Source: Fusobacterium nucleatum_L (GTDB lineage Bacteria > Fusobacteriota > Fusobacteriia > Fusobacteriales > Fusobacteriaceae). Taken from it: 64,000 nt of DNA. The stretch lies in contig NZ_CP077172.1 in NCBI RefSeq assembly GCF_050231725.1, positions 1,612,001 to 1,676,000 of the forward strand, given 5' to 3'. Under the pieces are notes generated by a model. It did no database searches. It was not told the DNA's origin and saw only the letters and a list, made by a program, of their open reading frames with translations. The translations under genes and the position numbers were made by a program. Positions within the stretch are counted from its first letter, which is position 1. Each line of letters starts with the position of its first letter. Below are positions 42,942-51,672 of this stretch, one piece after another.

Positions 42942-43406
42942 ATGAATTTAGTTGTTTTAAATGGGAGACTTACAAGAGATCCTGAATTAAAATTTGGACA
43001 AAGTGGAAAAGCATACTCAAGATTTTCTATAGCAGTTGATAGACCTTTTCAATCAAATACTGATAAGAATTCTCAAACAGCTGACTTTATAAACTGTGTA
43101 GCTTTTGGAAAAACAGCTGAGTTTATTGGAGAATACTTTAGAAAAGGAAGAAAAATTTTACTTAATGGAAAATTACAAATGAGTCAATATGAATCAGAAG
43201 GGAAAAAAGTAACTACTTATATTGTTGTTGTTGATTCAGTTGAGTTTGGAGAAGCTAAAGCAAGTAGTGCAACAACTGATAATTCATCTTATGGACATAA
43301 TGAAAATAAATCAACAAATAATATAATGGAATCACCAGTTTTTGATGAAACTTCATCTAATGATATGGGAACTCCTGTTGAAATTGATGATGAATTTCCA
43401 TTTTAA
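42942..43406 (+). CDS. ssb: Single-stranded DNA-binding protein
   Basis: The 154-residue protein has an OB fold starting M-N-L-V-V-L-N-G-R-L-T-R-D-P-E-L, with F-I-N-C-V-A-F-G-K-T-A and Y-I-V-V-V-D-S-V-E-F. A flexible Asn/Ser-rich linker leads to the acidic tip D-D-E-F-P-F that recruits repair proteins. It is followed 14 nt later by the cobalamin adenosyltransferase gene. Confidence 0.96.
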   Translation: MNLVVLNGRLTRDPELKFGQSGKAYSRFSIAVDRPFQSNTDKNSQTADFINCVAFGKTAEFIGEYFRKGRKILLNGKLQMSQYESEGKKVTTYIVVVDSVEFGEAKASSATTDNSSYGHNENKSTNNIMESPVFDETSSNDMGTPVEIDDEFPF

Positions 43407-43420
43407 TCTGGAGGAATAAT

Positions 43421-43975
43421 ATGGAAGATAAAAAATATGTAAGTATAACAAAAGTTTATACAAAAAGAGGAGACAAAGGAGAAACTGATTTACTAGGTGG
43501 TAGTAAAGCTAGAAAAGATAGTCTAAAAGTTGAATCTTATGGTTGTATAGATGAGGCTTCTTCTTTTATTGGAATTGCTCGTTATTATTCTAAAAATACA
43601 GTGGTTAAAGAAAGATTAAAAGCAATTCAAAATAAATTATTAGTTCTTGGTGGTTTGCTTGCTAGTGATATAAAAGGTAGAGAAATGATGAAGGATCAAA
43701 TTTCGGAGGAAGATGTAAAGTTATTAGAAAAATATATTGATGAGTATAATGAAAAATTACCTCCATTAAAATACTTTATACTACCTGGTGATGAAGAAAT
43801 AGCAGCTCATTTTCATGTTGCAAGAACAGTTATAAGAAGAGCTGAAAGAAGAATAGTTTCTTTGAAATCAGAAGAAGCTGATTTAGATCCACTTATTCAA
43901 AAGTATGTAAATAGACTATCTGATTTAATGTTTGTTTTAGCAAGATATTCAGAAGAAGTAGAAAATAAAAAATAA
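43421..43975 (+). CDS. PduO-type cob(I)alamin adenosyltransferase
   Basis: The 184-residue protein matches the PduO family: K-V-Y-T-K-R-G-D-K-G-E-T at the ATP-binding N-terminus, Y-G-x-I-D-E-A-S-S-F-I-G, and C-terminal A-R-T-V-I-R-R-A-E-R-R and Y-V-N-R-L-S-D-L-M-F. It transfers the 5'-deoxyadenosyl group of ATP to cobalamin. It is cotranscribed with ssb, with a terminator after it. No other B12 gene is in the window. Confidence 0.93.
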   Translation: MEDKKYVSITKVYTKRGDKGETDLLGGSKARKDSLKVESYGCIDEASSFIGIARYYSKNTVVKERLKAIQNKLLVLGGLLASDIKGREMMKDQISEEDVKLLEKYIDEYNEKLPPLKYFILPGDEEIAAHFHVARTVIRRAERRIVSLKSEEADLDPLIQKYVNRLSDLMFVLARYSEEVENKK

Positions 43976-43977
43976 AA

Positions 43978-44008
43978 AAATGCTTTCCATTTATTGGAAA
44001 GCATTTTC
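43978..44008. terminator. Bidirectional terminator after the adenosyltransferase gene
   Basis: AAATGCTTTCCA and TGGAAAGCATTT form a 12-bp perfect stem with a 5-nt loop between convergent genes, with A and T runs outside. Confidence 0.9.
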
Positions 44009-44012
44009 TATT

Positions 44013-45632
44013 CTAACTATACATTTCATCAAGCCTTGCTTGAATAGTTTCATCTTCTAAATATTCGTCATAAGTAGTTACTTTATCAACAAGTCCTTTT
44101 GGTGTTATTTCAATAATTCTATTGGCAACAGTTTGTATAAACTCATGGTCATGAGCTCCAAATAGAATAGTACCTTTGAATTTTATTAATGCTTTGTTCA
44201 GTGAAGTTATTGATTCCAAATCTAAGTGGTCACTTGGGTTATCAAATAAAAGTACATTAGCTCCTGAAAGCATTAATTTTGATAACATACATCTAACTTT
44301 TTCTCCTCCAGATAATACAGAAACTTTTTTAAGAGTCTCATCTCCTGAGAATAACATTCTTCCTAAAAATCCTCTAATAAAAGCTTCGTGCTCATCAGGT
44401 GAGTATGGTCTTAACCAATCAATTAAGTTTGCATCTGTATTATTAAAGTATTCGCTGTTATCTCTTGGCATATATGCTTGACTTGTAGTTACACCCCAAG
44501 TATAAGTTCCTGAATCAGGTTCAATTTCACCTGCTAGGATAGATAATAAAGTAGTTTTTACTAAGTCATTTTTAGCTAGGAAAACAACTTTATCTCCTGT
44601 TTCAATTGTAAAAGAAACGTTGTCCAAAACTTTTACACCATCTATAGTTTTAGAAAGATTTTCAACTTTTAACATATTGTTTCCAGCTTCTCTGTCAGGT
44701 TTGAACTCTACAAATGGATATTTTCTATTAGACATTTGCATATCTTCAAGTTGTAATTTTTCTAATTGTTTCTTTCTTGAAGTTGCTTGTTTAGACTTAG
44801 AAGCATTAGCACTGAATCTAGCAATGAATTCTTGTAATTCTTGTCTTTTTTGTTCTAATTTTTTATTTTTATTATTGATTAAAGTTTTCATAAGCTCATT
44901 TGATTCATACCAGAAATCATAGTTTCCAACATACATTTTAATTTTACCATAGTCTATATCTGTGATATGAGTACAAACCTTATTTAAAAAGTGTCTATCA
45001 TGTGATACTACAATAACTGTTGAATTTTCAAGTCCCATAATAAAGTTTTCTAACCAACTTATTGCTTTTACATCAAGTCCGTTTGTAGGTTCGTCTAAAA
45101 GTAAAACATCCGGTTCACCAAAAAGTGCTTGTGCAAGCAAAACTTTTACTTTTTCTGGCTCAGTTAATTCTTTCATCAATTTATGATGTAAGTCTGCTCC
45201 AATTTTAAGTCCCATAAGTAAAGTTTCTGCTTCTGTTTCTGCTTCCCAACCATTAAGCTCTGCAAATTCTCCTTCAAGTTCTGCTGCTCTTATTCCATCT
45301 TCATCAGTGAAATCAGTTTTAGAATAGATGGCATTTTTTTCTACCATAATATCCCATAACTTCTTATTTCCCATAAGAACAACATTTAAAACTTCTTCTT
45401 CTTCATATTGGAAGTGATCTTGTTTTAAAACAGACATTCTTTTATTTTTATCAAATATAACTTCTCCCTCAGTTGCTTCTAATTCTCCTGAAAGAATTTT
45501 TACAAATGTTGATTTACCTGCTCCATTAGCTCCTATAACTCCGTAACAGTTCCCAGGAGTAAATTTTAAATTTACATCTTCAAATAATTTTCTACCAGAA
45601 AATCTCATTCCAAGACTAGCTGTTGCTATCAT
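44013..45632 (-). CDS. ABC-F family ATPase (YbiT-like) with a degenerate second site
   Basis: The 539-residue soluble protein has two ABC domains and the ABC-F linker (F-S-A-N-A-S-K-S-K-Q-A-T-S-R) like YbiT. Domain 1 has a good Walker A (G-A-N-G-A-G-K-S-T) and Walker B (L-L-L-D-E-P-T-N-G-L-D), but a poor signature (L-T-E-P-E-K). Domain 2 has a good signature (L-S-G-G-E-K) but a Walker A reading A-K-N-D-L-V-K-T-T and a Walker B reading L-F-D-N-P-S-D-H-L-D without the catalytic Glu, and G-A-H-D-H for the switch. ABC-F proteins act on ribosomes. This one probably has a single hydrolytic site. Confidence 0.9.
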   Translation of the reverse strand: MIATASLGMRFSGRKLFEDVNLKFTPGNCYGVIGANGAGKSTFVKILSGELEATEGEVIFDKNKRMSVLKQDHFQYEEEEVLNVVLMGNKKLWDIMVEKNAIYSKTDFTDEDGIRAAELEGEFAELNGWEAETEAETLLMGLKIGADLHHKLMKELTEPEKVKVLLAQALFGEPDVLLLDEPTNGLDVKAISWLENFIMGLENSTVIVVSHDRHFLNKVCTHITDIDYGKIKMYVGNYDFWYESNELMKTLINNKNKKLEQKRQELQEFIARFSANASKSKQATSRKKQLEKLQLEDMQMSNRKYPFVEFKPDREAGNNMLKVENLSKTIDGVKVLDNVSFTIETGDKVVFLAKNDLVKTTLLSILAGEIEPDSGTYTWGVTTSQAYMPRDNSEYFNNTDANLIDWLRPYSPDEHEAFIRGFLGRMLFSGDETLKKVSVLSGGEKVRCMLSKLMLSGANVLLFDNPSDHLDLESITSLNKALIKFKGTILFGAHDHEFIQTVANRIIEITPKGLVDKVTTYDEYLEDETIQARLDEMYS

Positions 45633-45818
45633 TTTTTAACCTCCATAATTTTTTCATTCGCTATATATTATATCATAGCTATTCTTTTATTACCATTTTA
45701 ATTATATTTTTTAACAAAACAAGAATAATAAAAAAGATGTACACTAACTATACAAATATAATATTATATGATAGAATAAGATAAATATAAAACTTTTAAT
45801 TTTGAAAGAGGTTAAAAT

Positions 45819-46748
45819 ATGAAAAAAATATTAATTATGGGAGGCAATCAATTTGTAGGAAAAAAGATAGTAGAAAAATTTTTAGAGAAAAATTATACAG
45901 TTTACGCTTTAAATAGAGGAAGAAGAAAAAATATTGAAGGGGTAATTTTTTTAAAAGCAGATAGAAATAATTTTTTTGAAATGGAAAATGTTTTAAAAAA
46001 TATAGAAATTGATATCATTGTAGATGTTTCAGCTTATATAGAAGAGCAAGTTGATATACTGCATAAGCTTATGAAAAATAAATTTAAACAATATATTTTA
46101 ATAAGTAGTGCTTCAGTATATAATAATATAGAATATACCCCTGTAAATGAAGAAAGTTTAGTAGGAGAAAATTTAATATGGGGAGATTATGCTAAAAATA
46201 AATATTTAGCAGAGAAGAAAACTATTGAAAATTCAAATTTATATAATTTTAAATATACTGTATTTAGACCTTTTTATATTTATGGAATAGGAAATAATTT
46301 AGAAAGAGAAAATTATTTTTTTTCAAGAATAAAATATAATTTGCCTATTTTTATTCCTAGTAAAAATAATATAATTCAATTTGGTTATGTTGAAGATTTA
46401 GTATTAGCAATAGAAAGTTCAATAGAGAATTCAGATTTCTATAATCAAATTTTTAATATTTCTGGTGATGAGTATGTTACTATGAGTGAGTTTGCAGAAA
46501 TTTGCGGAAAAGTTATGAGTAAAAAGGCAATAATAAAATATATTAATACAGAAGAAAATAAAATAAAAGCAAGAGATTGGTTTCCATTTAGAGAAGTTAA
46601 TCTCTATGGAGATATCTCAAAGTTGCAAAATACAGGTTTTAGAAATACATATTCACTAGTTAAGGGTTTAGAAAAAACATATAAATATAATAATGAAAAT
46701 GATTTAATAGTGAAACCTACTTTATATAAAATTGAAATTGAAAAATAA
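45819..46748 (+). CDS. NAD-dependent epimerase/dehydratase (extended SDR)
   Basis: The 309-residue protein starts with the nucleotide-binding I-M-G-G-N-Q-F-V-G and has I-S-S-A-S-V-Y followed by Y-A-K-N-K, the catalytic Y-x-x-x-K. It resembles the isoflavone-reductase/sugar epimerase branch with G-Y-V-E-D-L-V-L-A-I. The substrate is probably a nucleotide sugar, not determinable here. The gene is monocistronic ahead of adk. The 186-bp upstream gap (45633-45818) holds divergent AT-rich promoter DNA only. Confidence 0.85.
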   Translation: MKKILIMGGNQFVGKKIVEKFLEKNYTVYALNRGRRKNIEGVIFLKADRNNFFEMENVLKNIEIDIIVDVSAYIEEQVDILHKLMKNKFKQYILISSASVYNNIEYTPVNEESLVGENLIWGDYAKNKYLAEKKTIENSNLYNFKYTVFRPFYIYGIGNNLERENYFFSRIKYNLPIFIPSKNNIIQFGYVEDLVLAIESSIENSDFYNQIFNISGDEYVTMSEFAEICGKVMSKKAIIKYINTEENKIKARDWFPFREVNLYGDISKLQNTGFRNTYSLVKGLEKTYKYNNENDLIVKPTLYKIEIEK

Positions 46749-46827
46749 AGAATTTAGAAATATTACATTTTTTAAAAAATTGATGTATAATGTAAAGGCA
46801 TAAAAAAATAAACAGGAGATGATTAAT

Positions 46828-47454
46828 TTGAATTTAGTATTATTTGGAGCACCAGGTGCAGGAAAAGGAACACAAGCAAAATTTATAGTGGATAAATATG
46901 GGATACCTCAAATTTCAACTGGGGATATATTGAGAGTGGCAGTTGCTAATCAAACAAAGTTAGGAATAGAAGCTAAAAAGTTTATGGATGCGGGTCAATT
47001 GGTTCCAGATGAAGTTGTCAATGGCTTAGTTGCAGAAAGATTAACAGAAAAAGATTGCGAAAAAGGTTTTATAATGGATGGATTTCCAAGAACAGTTGTT
47101 CAAGCAAAAGCTTTAGATGAAATATTAACAAAATTAGGAAAACAAATAGAAAAAGTTATAGCTTTGAATGTGCCAGATAAAGATATAATCGAAAGAATTA
47201 CAGGAAGAAGAACATCAAAAGTAACTGGAAAAATTTATCATATTAAGTTTAACCCTTCAGTTGATGAAAAAGAAGAAGATTTAGTTCAAAGAGCAGATGA
47301 CACAGAAGAAGTTGTTGTAAAAAGATTAGAAACTTATCATAATCAGACTGCACCAGTTTTAGATTACTATAAGGCACAAAATAAAGTTACTGAAATTGAT
47401 GGAAGTAAAAAATTAGAAGATATTACACAAGATATATTTAAAATTTTAGGTTAA
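46828..47454 (+). CDS. adk: Adenylate kinase (UUG start)
   Basis: The 208-residue enzyme (ATP + AMP to 2 ADP) has the P-loop G-A-P-G-A-G-K-G-T-Q, S-T-G-D-I-L-R for AMP, D-G-F-P-R-T and the LID start G-R-R-T. The TTG at 46828 gives the canonical start M-N-L-V-L-F-G-A-P-G and is 9 nt after AGGAG; the in-frame ATG at 46819 abuts the ribosome site. The LID lacks the four Cys of zinc-binding Adk. A long hairpin separates it from map. Confidence 0.95.
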   Translation: MNLVLFGAPGAGKGTQAKFIVDKYGIPQISTGDILRVAVANQTKLGIEAKKFMDAGQLVPDEVVNGLVAERLTEKDCEKGFIMDGFPRTVVQAKALDEILTKLGKQIEKVIALNVPDKDIIERITGRRTSKVTGKIYHIKFNPSVDEKEEDLVQRADDTEEVVVKRLETYHNQTAPVLDYYKAQNKVTEIDGSKKLEDITQDIFKILG

Positions 47455-47463
47455 TATATTGAT

Positions 47464-47562
47464 AAGGTTGTACAAGTCAATGTTAATAAAAATAAGTAAG
47501 TTAGAAATTTAATAACAACTTATTTTTTAACATTGAATATTTTGTAATAACCTTATTTTTTA
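47464..47562 (+). terminator. Long hairpin with T tail between adk and map
   Basis: AAGGTT (47464-47469) pairs with AACCTT (47549-47554). Inside, ACAA/TTGT, TCAATGTTAA/TTAACATTGA and AAATAAGT/ACTTATTT continue the stem, giving arms of about 40 nt with small bulges. The tail is TTATTTTTTA. It is far longer than other terminators here. Confidence 0.65.
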
Positions 47563-47585
47563 TATTTTTAAAAGAAAGGAAACAA

Positions 47586-48350
47586 ATGAGATTAATTAAA
47601 ACTTTAGATGAAATAAAAGGAATAAGAAAAGCAAATCAAATAATTGCCAAAATCTACACTGATATTATTCCCCCTTATTTAAAACCTGGCATTACAACGA
47701 AAGAAATTGATAGAATTATTGATGAATACATAAGGAGTTGTGGAGCAAGACCTGCTTGTATTGGAGTTAATGGATTATATGGTCCTTTTCCTGCGGCAAC
47801 TTGTATTTCAGTAAATGAAGAAGTTGTTCATGGAATACCAGGAGATAGAGTTATAAAAGAGGGAGATATAGTTAGCCTTGATACAGTTACAGAATTAGAT
47901 GGATATTATGGAGATTCTGCAAGAACTTTTGCTATTGGAGAAATTGATGAAGAAAGTAAAAAACTTTTAGAAGTTACAGAAAAATCAAGAAAAATAGGAA
48001 TTGAAGCAGCTATTGTTGGAAATAGACTAGGTGATTTAGGACACGCTATTCAATCTTATGTTGAAAAAAACGGATTTTCTGTTGTAAGAGATTTTGCAGG
48101 ACACGGTGTTGGCTTAGATTTACATGAAGACCCTATGGTACCAAATTATGGTAGAAGAGGTAGAGGTCTAAAAATAGAAAATGGAATGGTCTTAGCAATA
48201 GAACCTATGGTAAATGTTGGAACATATAAGGTTGCAATTATGCCTGATGGTTGGACTGTTGTAACAAGAGATGGAAAAAGATCGGCACACTTTGAACACA
48301 GTGTGGCTATTATTGATGGTAAAGCTGTTATTTTAAGTGAATTAGATTAG
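47586..48350 (+). CDS. map: Methionine aminopeptidase type I
   Basis: The 254-residue enzyme removes N-terminal Met. The metal ligands are in place: D in V-S-L-D-T-V-T-E and G-D-S-A-R-T, H in G-H-G-V-G-L-D-L-H-E, E in A-I-E-P-M, and E in F-E-H-S-V. The substrate-site His is in V-V-H-G-I-P-G. It follows adk as in the usual adk-map order. AAAGGA lies 6 nt before the ATG. Confidence 0.96.
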   Translation: MRLIKTLDEIKGIRKANQIIAKIYTDIIPPYLKPGITTKEIDRIIDEYIRSCGARPACIGVNGLYGPFPAATCISVNEEVVHGIPGDRVIKEGDIVSLDTVTELDGYYGDSARTFAIGEIDEESKKLLEVTEKSRKIGIEAAIVGNRLGDLGHAIQSYVEKNGFSVVRDFAGHGVGLDLHEDPMVPNYGRRGRGLKIENGMVLAIEPMVNVGTYKVAIMPDGWTVVTRDGKRSAHFEHSVAIIDGKAVILSELD

Positions 48351-48379
48351 ATAGTATAAATTATTTATGGAGGGATTAA

Positions 48380-48934
48380 ATGAAAAAAATTATTATTTTT
48401 TTATTGTTAGTTTTATCAGTTTGTGTGTTTGGGAAAACAGAAGCTCAATATAAACCATATTTGAATTTAAAATCTGAGGCAAATAGAAATCCTAATGTCA
48501 ACAGTTTAGTTTTTTCTGGACAAATGGAAGAAAATGGAAAAGTTGTTTCTATATATAAAAAAAATGGAAATCTTATTTATGTTTATGGAATTGAAGGAGA
48601 AAAACCAGAAATAACAATAGTTGGAGTAGCAGGAAAAAATTTATTCAGTAATTATGGAAAATGGTCAGTAGGAGCAAATTATGACAAAGTTAAAGCTAAT
48701 TTTTTAGTATTTAAAAATGCAAATTATACTTATGTTCTTTCTTTTTATGATTCTAAGGGAAAAGTTGCTAATCTTTATCTTTTAGAAGTTTATAAAAGAG
48801 GAGAATGTTGTCCAGTATTTAGTAAAAATTTAGATAATTTTAGTATTTATGATGAAATTTTTACAAGTGCATCTAATAAAGATATTTTAAATAAGATACC
48901 TGAAGATTCAGATGAAAGTTATGTTTCTTATTAA
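48380..48934 (+). CDS. Secreted protein of unknown function
   Basis: The 184-residue protein has a Sec signal peptide (K-K-I-I-I-F-L-L-L-V-L-S-V-C-V-F-G, cleavage likely after residue 18-19), a beta-rich body and an acidic C-terminus with an R-G-E-C-C-P motif. No family is recognised. It begins 29 nt after map with a GGAGGG ribosome site and may ride on the map transcript. Confidence 0.7.
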   Translation: MKKIIIFLLLVLSVCVFGKTEAQYKPYLNLKSEANRNPNVNSLVFSGQMEENGKVVSIYKKNGNLIYVYGIEGEKPEITIVGVAGKNLFSNYGKWSVGANYDKVKANFLVFKNANYTYVLSFYDSKGKVANLYLLEVYKRGECCPVFSKNLDNFSIYDEIFTSASNKDILNKIPEDSDESYVSY

Positions 48935-48951
48935 TTTTAAAGGAATAGTAA

Positions 48952-49404
48952 ATGATAGAAATAAAGCAATTATTTAATAATGAAAAAGATGAGGCATTAT
49001 TATTTGCAAAAAGAGTTTATATTGAATGTAAAGATGAAAGTTATAGTGAACAAGGAATAGAAACTTTTTGTAACTTTGTTAATAATAAAAAAATAACAAA
49101 ATCATTTAAAGTCTATGCTGCTTTTGAAGACAATGTTTTAAAGGGAATTATAGCAACAGATAGAAGAAAAAGTCATATAAGTTTATTTTTTGTAGATAAA
49201 TTTTCACAAGGTAAAGGCATTGGAAAGAAATTGATGAATGCTGTTATAGATGATAATAAAAATTCATATATAACAGTTAATTCTTCAAGATACGCTGTTC
49301 CCATTTATGAAAAATTAAGATTTACAAAAATCGAAGAAGAAAAAGAACAAGATGGACTTAAATTCACTCTCATGAAATTAGTATTAAAAGATGAAATAAA
49401 GTAG
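48952..49404 (+). CDS. GNAT-family N-acetyltransferase
   Basis: The 150-residue single GNAT domain has the acetyl-CoA loop Q-G-K-G-I-G-K-K-L-M near residue 84, after the strand I-S-L-F-F-V, and the C-terminal V-P-I-Y-E-K-L-R-F. The acceptor substrate is unknown. It lies 17 nt after the secreted-protein gene and is followed by a terminator. Confidence 0.85.
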   Translation: MIEIKQLFNNEKDEALLFAKRVYIECKDESYSEQGIETFCNFVNNKKITKSFKVYAAFEDNVLKGIIATDRRKSHISLFFVDKFSQGKGIGKKLMNAVIDDNKNSYITVNSSRYAVPIYEKLRFTKIEEEKEQDGLKFTLMKLVLKDEIK

Positions 49405-49423
49405 AAAAAATTTAATAATATTT

Positions 49424-49456
49424 AAAAAAGTTCTGAGTTAATCAGAACTTTTTTGT
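49424..49456 (+). terminator. Intrinsic terminator after the first GNAT gene
   Basis: AAAAGTTCTGA and TCAGAACTTTT form an 11-bp perfect stem with a 5-nt loop and a T run. Confidence 0.92.
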
Positions 49457-49476
49457 TAAAAAAACATAAAAGTTTG

Positions 49477-49485
49477 TGCTATAAT
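49477..49485 (+). promoter_or_regulatory. Extended -10 promoter of the GNAT-DKNYY operon
   Basis: TGCTATAAT is a consensus extended -10 about 30 nt before the second GNAT gene and directly after a terminator. It should drive that gene and the four DKNYY genes behind it. Confidence 0.7.
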
Positions 49486-49515
49486 TTGATTAAAAGTTAA
49501 ATTTGGAGGAAAATT

Positions 49516-50067
49516 ATGAATGCAGAAATTGATATTAGCAATATAAGATTAGAAACAGAAAGATTAATCCTTCGTGCTTGGGAAATTACTGATTTAGATG
49601 ATTTTTTTAAGTATGCTTCTGTAAATGGTGTAGGTGAAAAAGCAGGTTGGGAACACCATAAAAGTAAAGATGAAAGTTTAGAAATACTTAAAATGTTTAT
49701 AGATGAGAAAAAAGTTTTTGCTATTGTTTTAAAAGAGAATCAAAAAGTTATTGGTTCTATTGGTATAGAAGAATGTAGACAAGATTTGGATAAGAATTTA
49801 GAAAATTTACTTGGGAGAGAATTAGGTTATGTTTTAAGTAAAGACTATTGGAGCAAGGGAATAATGACAGAAGTTATTTCAAAAGTTATTGAATATTGTT
49901 TTAAAACATTAAAATTAAATTACCTAATAGCAACATGTTTTAATTATAATATTGCTTCAAAAAGAGTTTTAGAAAAATTGAATTTTAAATATTACAAGGA
50001 TATTACAATAGAAACAAGGTACAATACTAAAGAAGAATCAACTTTAATGCTTTTAAAAAATGATTAG
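49516..50067 (+). CDS. RimJ/RimL-type GNAT acetyltransferase
   Basis: The 183-residue protein has the RimJ/L start L-E-T-E-R-L-I-L-R-A-W-E and the pattern E-L-G-Y-V-L-S-K-D-Y-W-S-K-G-I-M-T-E-V near residue 106, then N-I-A-S-K-R-V-L-E-K-L-N-F. The substrate may be a protein N-terminus or a small amine. It is 10 nt upstream of the first DKNYY gene and probably in the same operon. Confidence 0.88.
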   Translation: MNAEIDISNIRLETERLILRAWEITDLDDFFKYASVNGVGEKAGWEHHKSKDESLEILKMFIDEKKVFAIVLKENQKVIGSIGIEECRQDLDKNLENLLGRELGYVLSKDYWSKGIMTEVISKVIEYCFKTLKLNYLIATCFNYNIASKRVLEKLNFKYYKDITIETRYNTKEESTLMLLKND

Positions 50068-50077
50068 GAGTTAAAAA

Positions 50078-51640
50078 ATGAGGGGAAATAATCAAAAAAA
50101 TGCTAATATAATGATAAAAGCCACTGTACTTTCAGCAATAATACTTATTTTCTTGTGTTTATTACTTATAATTTATGTTGCTATGTTCAAGAGTGATACT
50201 ACTGATCTTCAATATAATAGTGAAAATTATGAAAATAGTATATTCTACAAAAATAAAGATAAAATCTATGCTTTAGTTTATGGGAATGGATTGTTAGAAG
50301 TTGAAGGAGTAGATATTCCTACTTTCAAAGTCTTCGATACAGAAGCTAATAATGGAAATGTAGCTTATGATAAAAATAGAGTTTATTTTGGAAATATTGC
50401 AGTTTCAGATTTAGACACAAATAAATTGTATTATGTAGGGAATAATTATTATAGTGATGGTACTAATAGTTATTTTTGCTCAACATCTGTCGAAACATAT
50501 GAAGAATTATCAGCACGAAGTATAAATATAAAAAATATATTTCACTTCTTGTTTAAAACAAAAAGACCTCAACACTATTTTTATCCATATAAAAAATTAG
50601 AGACTAATAAAAGATTAGAAAAAGTGGAAGAATTAAAAAATTCTGCAACTGATGGTGAAGAAGTATATTATGCTGGTGAAAAGCTAGTTAATGCAGATAT
50701 CTATACAATAAAAACAATTGAAGATGCATTATTTTATTTTGCTGATAAAGAAAATGTTTATTATAAATCTAAACTTTTATCATTTAAAAATAACGGAAAA
50801 TTAAAAGTATTTCACGAGAATGATTACAACGTCTACTATCTTTATGATGAGGAAAGTAAGAATGTTTATGCAAATGACTATCTTTTTGAAACAGTAAATG
50901 CTCCTTATAAAGTTGTTGGAGTTGATGGAACACATCACTTTAGTTTACTTTTTATAAGTAAGGATGGAGTTTATTTTTATGACCCACTTAAGAGAAAACA
51001 AGAAAGAATAGGGGATAATATTTTTAAAGGTGAAATTAAAGAAATTTATCCAGATATATTTTCTGATGATGAAAATGTTTACTATTTAGATGTCTATGAA
51101 GACTGGGCAAAAAGGTCAGGTAATAATCCTTTTTCATTATTAAAAGGTCCTTTTAATGGTCAACTTATATCAAGAAATACTAGAATACGTTATCTTGATA
51201 AAAAAACTGCTTGGGAAAATGATTGGGAAAAAGTAGCTGATATCAATTTTGGCAGAGATGGAAGTATATGGAAAAAAGGAAATAAATACTACTATTTTGA
51301 TATTTATGGTTTTTATCAAAATATAAATAGAACAATTTATGAAATTGTTGATAAAGAAGCTCTTGGCTATTTATTGAATTTTTCAAACTTAAAAGATAGC
51401 TATTATATGAACTTAACAAATAAAATAAGAGATTTTATATCTGAAAAAAAATTAATAGCCTTTAATGGCGAAGTTAAAATGACAGCTACTATCCATTTTA
51501 TTGAAGATCCTTATGCCTATAGTATTCCAAAAATTATTTTTATTTCTATCGCTTTTTTAATTGGATTATATGCAAGATATAGATTTGATATTGCAAACTT
51601 TTTAAAAAAACGAAAAAAATCTAAATTTTCCAAGAAATAA
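50078..51640 (+). CDS. DKNYY-family membrane protein, paralogue 1
   Basis: The 520-residue protein has an N-terminal membrane helix (about 13-37), a long exported region built of DKNYY-like repeats such as Y-D-K-N-R-V-Y-F-G-N-I and A-D-K-E-N-V-Y-Y-K-S-K-L-L, and a C-terminal helix (about 485-503) followed by a basic tail. DKNYY repeats are probably small beta units of unknown function. It is the most divergent of the four tandem copies (for instance V-S-D-L-D-T-N-K-L instead of I-P-D-L-N-P-N-K-L). Confidence 0.85.
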   Translation: MRGNNQKNANIMIKATVLSAIILIFLCLLLIIYVAMFKSDTTDLQYNSENYENSIFYKNKDKIYALVYGNGLLEVEGVDIPTFKVFDTEANNGNVAYDKNRVYFGNIAVSDLDTNKLYYVGNNYYSDGTNSYFCSTSVETYEELSARSINIKNIFHFLFKTKRPQHYFYPYKKLETNKRLEKVEELKNSATDGEEVYYAGEKLVNADIYTIKTIEDALFYFADKENVYYKSKLLSFKNNGKLKVFHENDYNVYYLYDEESKNVYANDYLFETVNAPYKVVGVDGTHHFSLLFISKDGVYFYDPLKRKQERIGDNIFKGEIKEIYPDIFSDDENVYYLDVYEDWAKRSGNNPFSLLKGPFNGQLISRNTRIRYLDKKTAWENDWEKVADINFGRDGSIWKKGNKYYYFDIYGFYQNINRTIYEIVDKEALGYLLNFSNLKDSYYMNLTNKIRDFISEKKLIAFNGEVKMTATIHFIEDPYAYSIPKIIFISIAFLIGLYARYRFDIANFLKKRKKSKFSKK

Positions 51641-51672
51641 AAATTAATATAAAAATTTTAGGAGAACAATTT

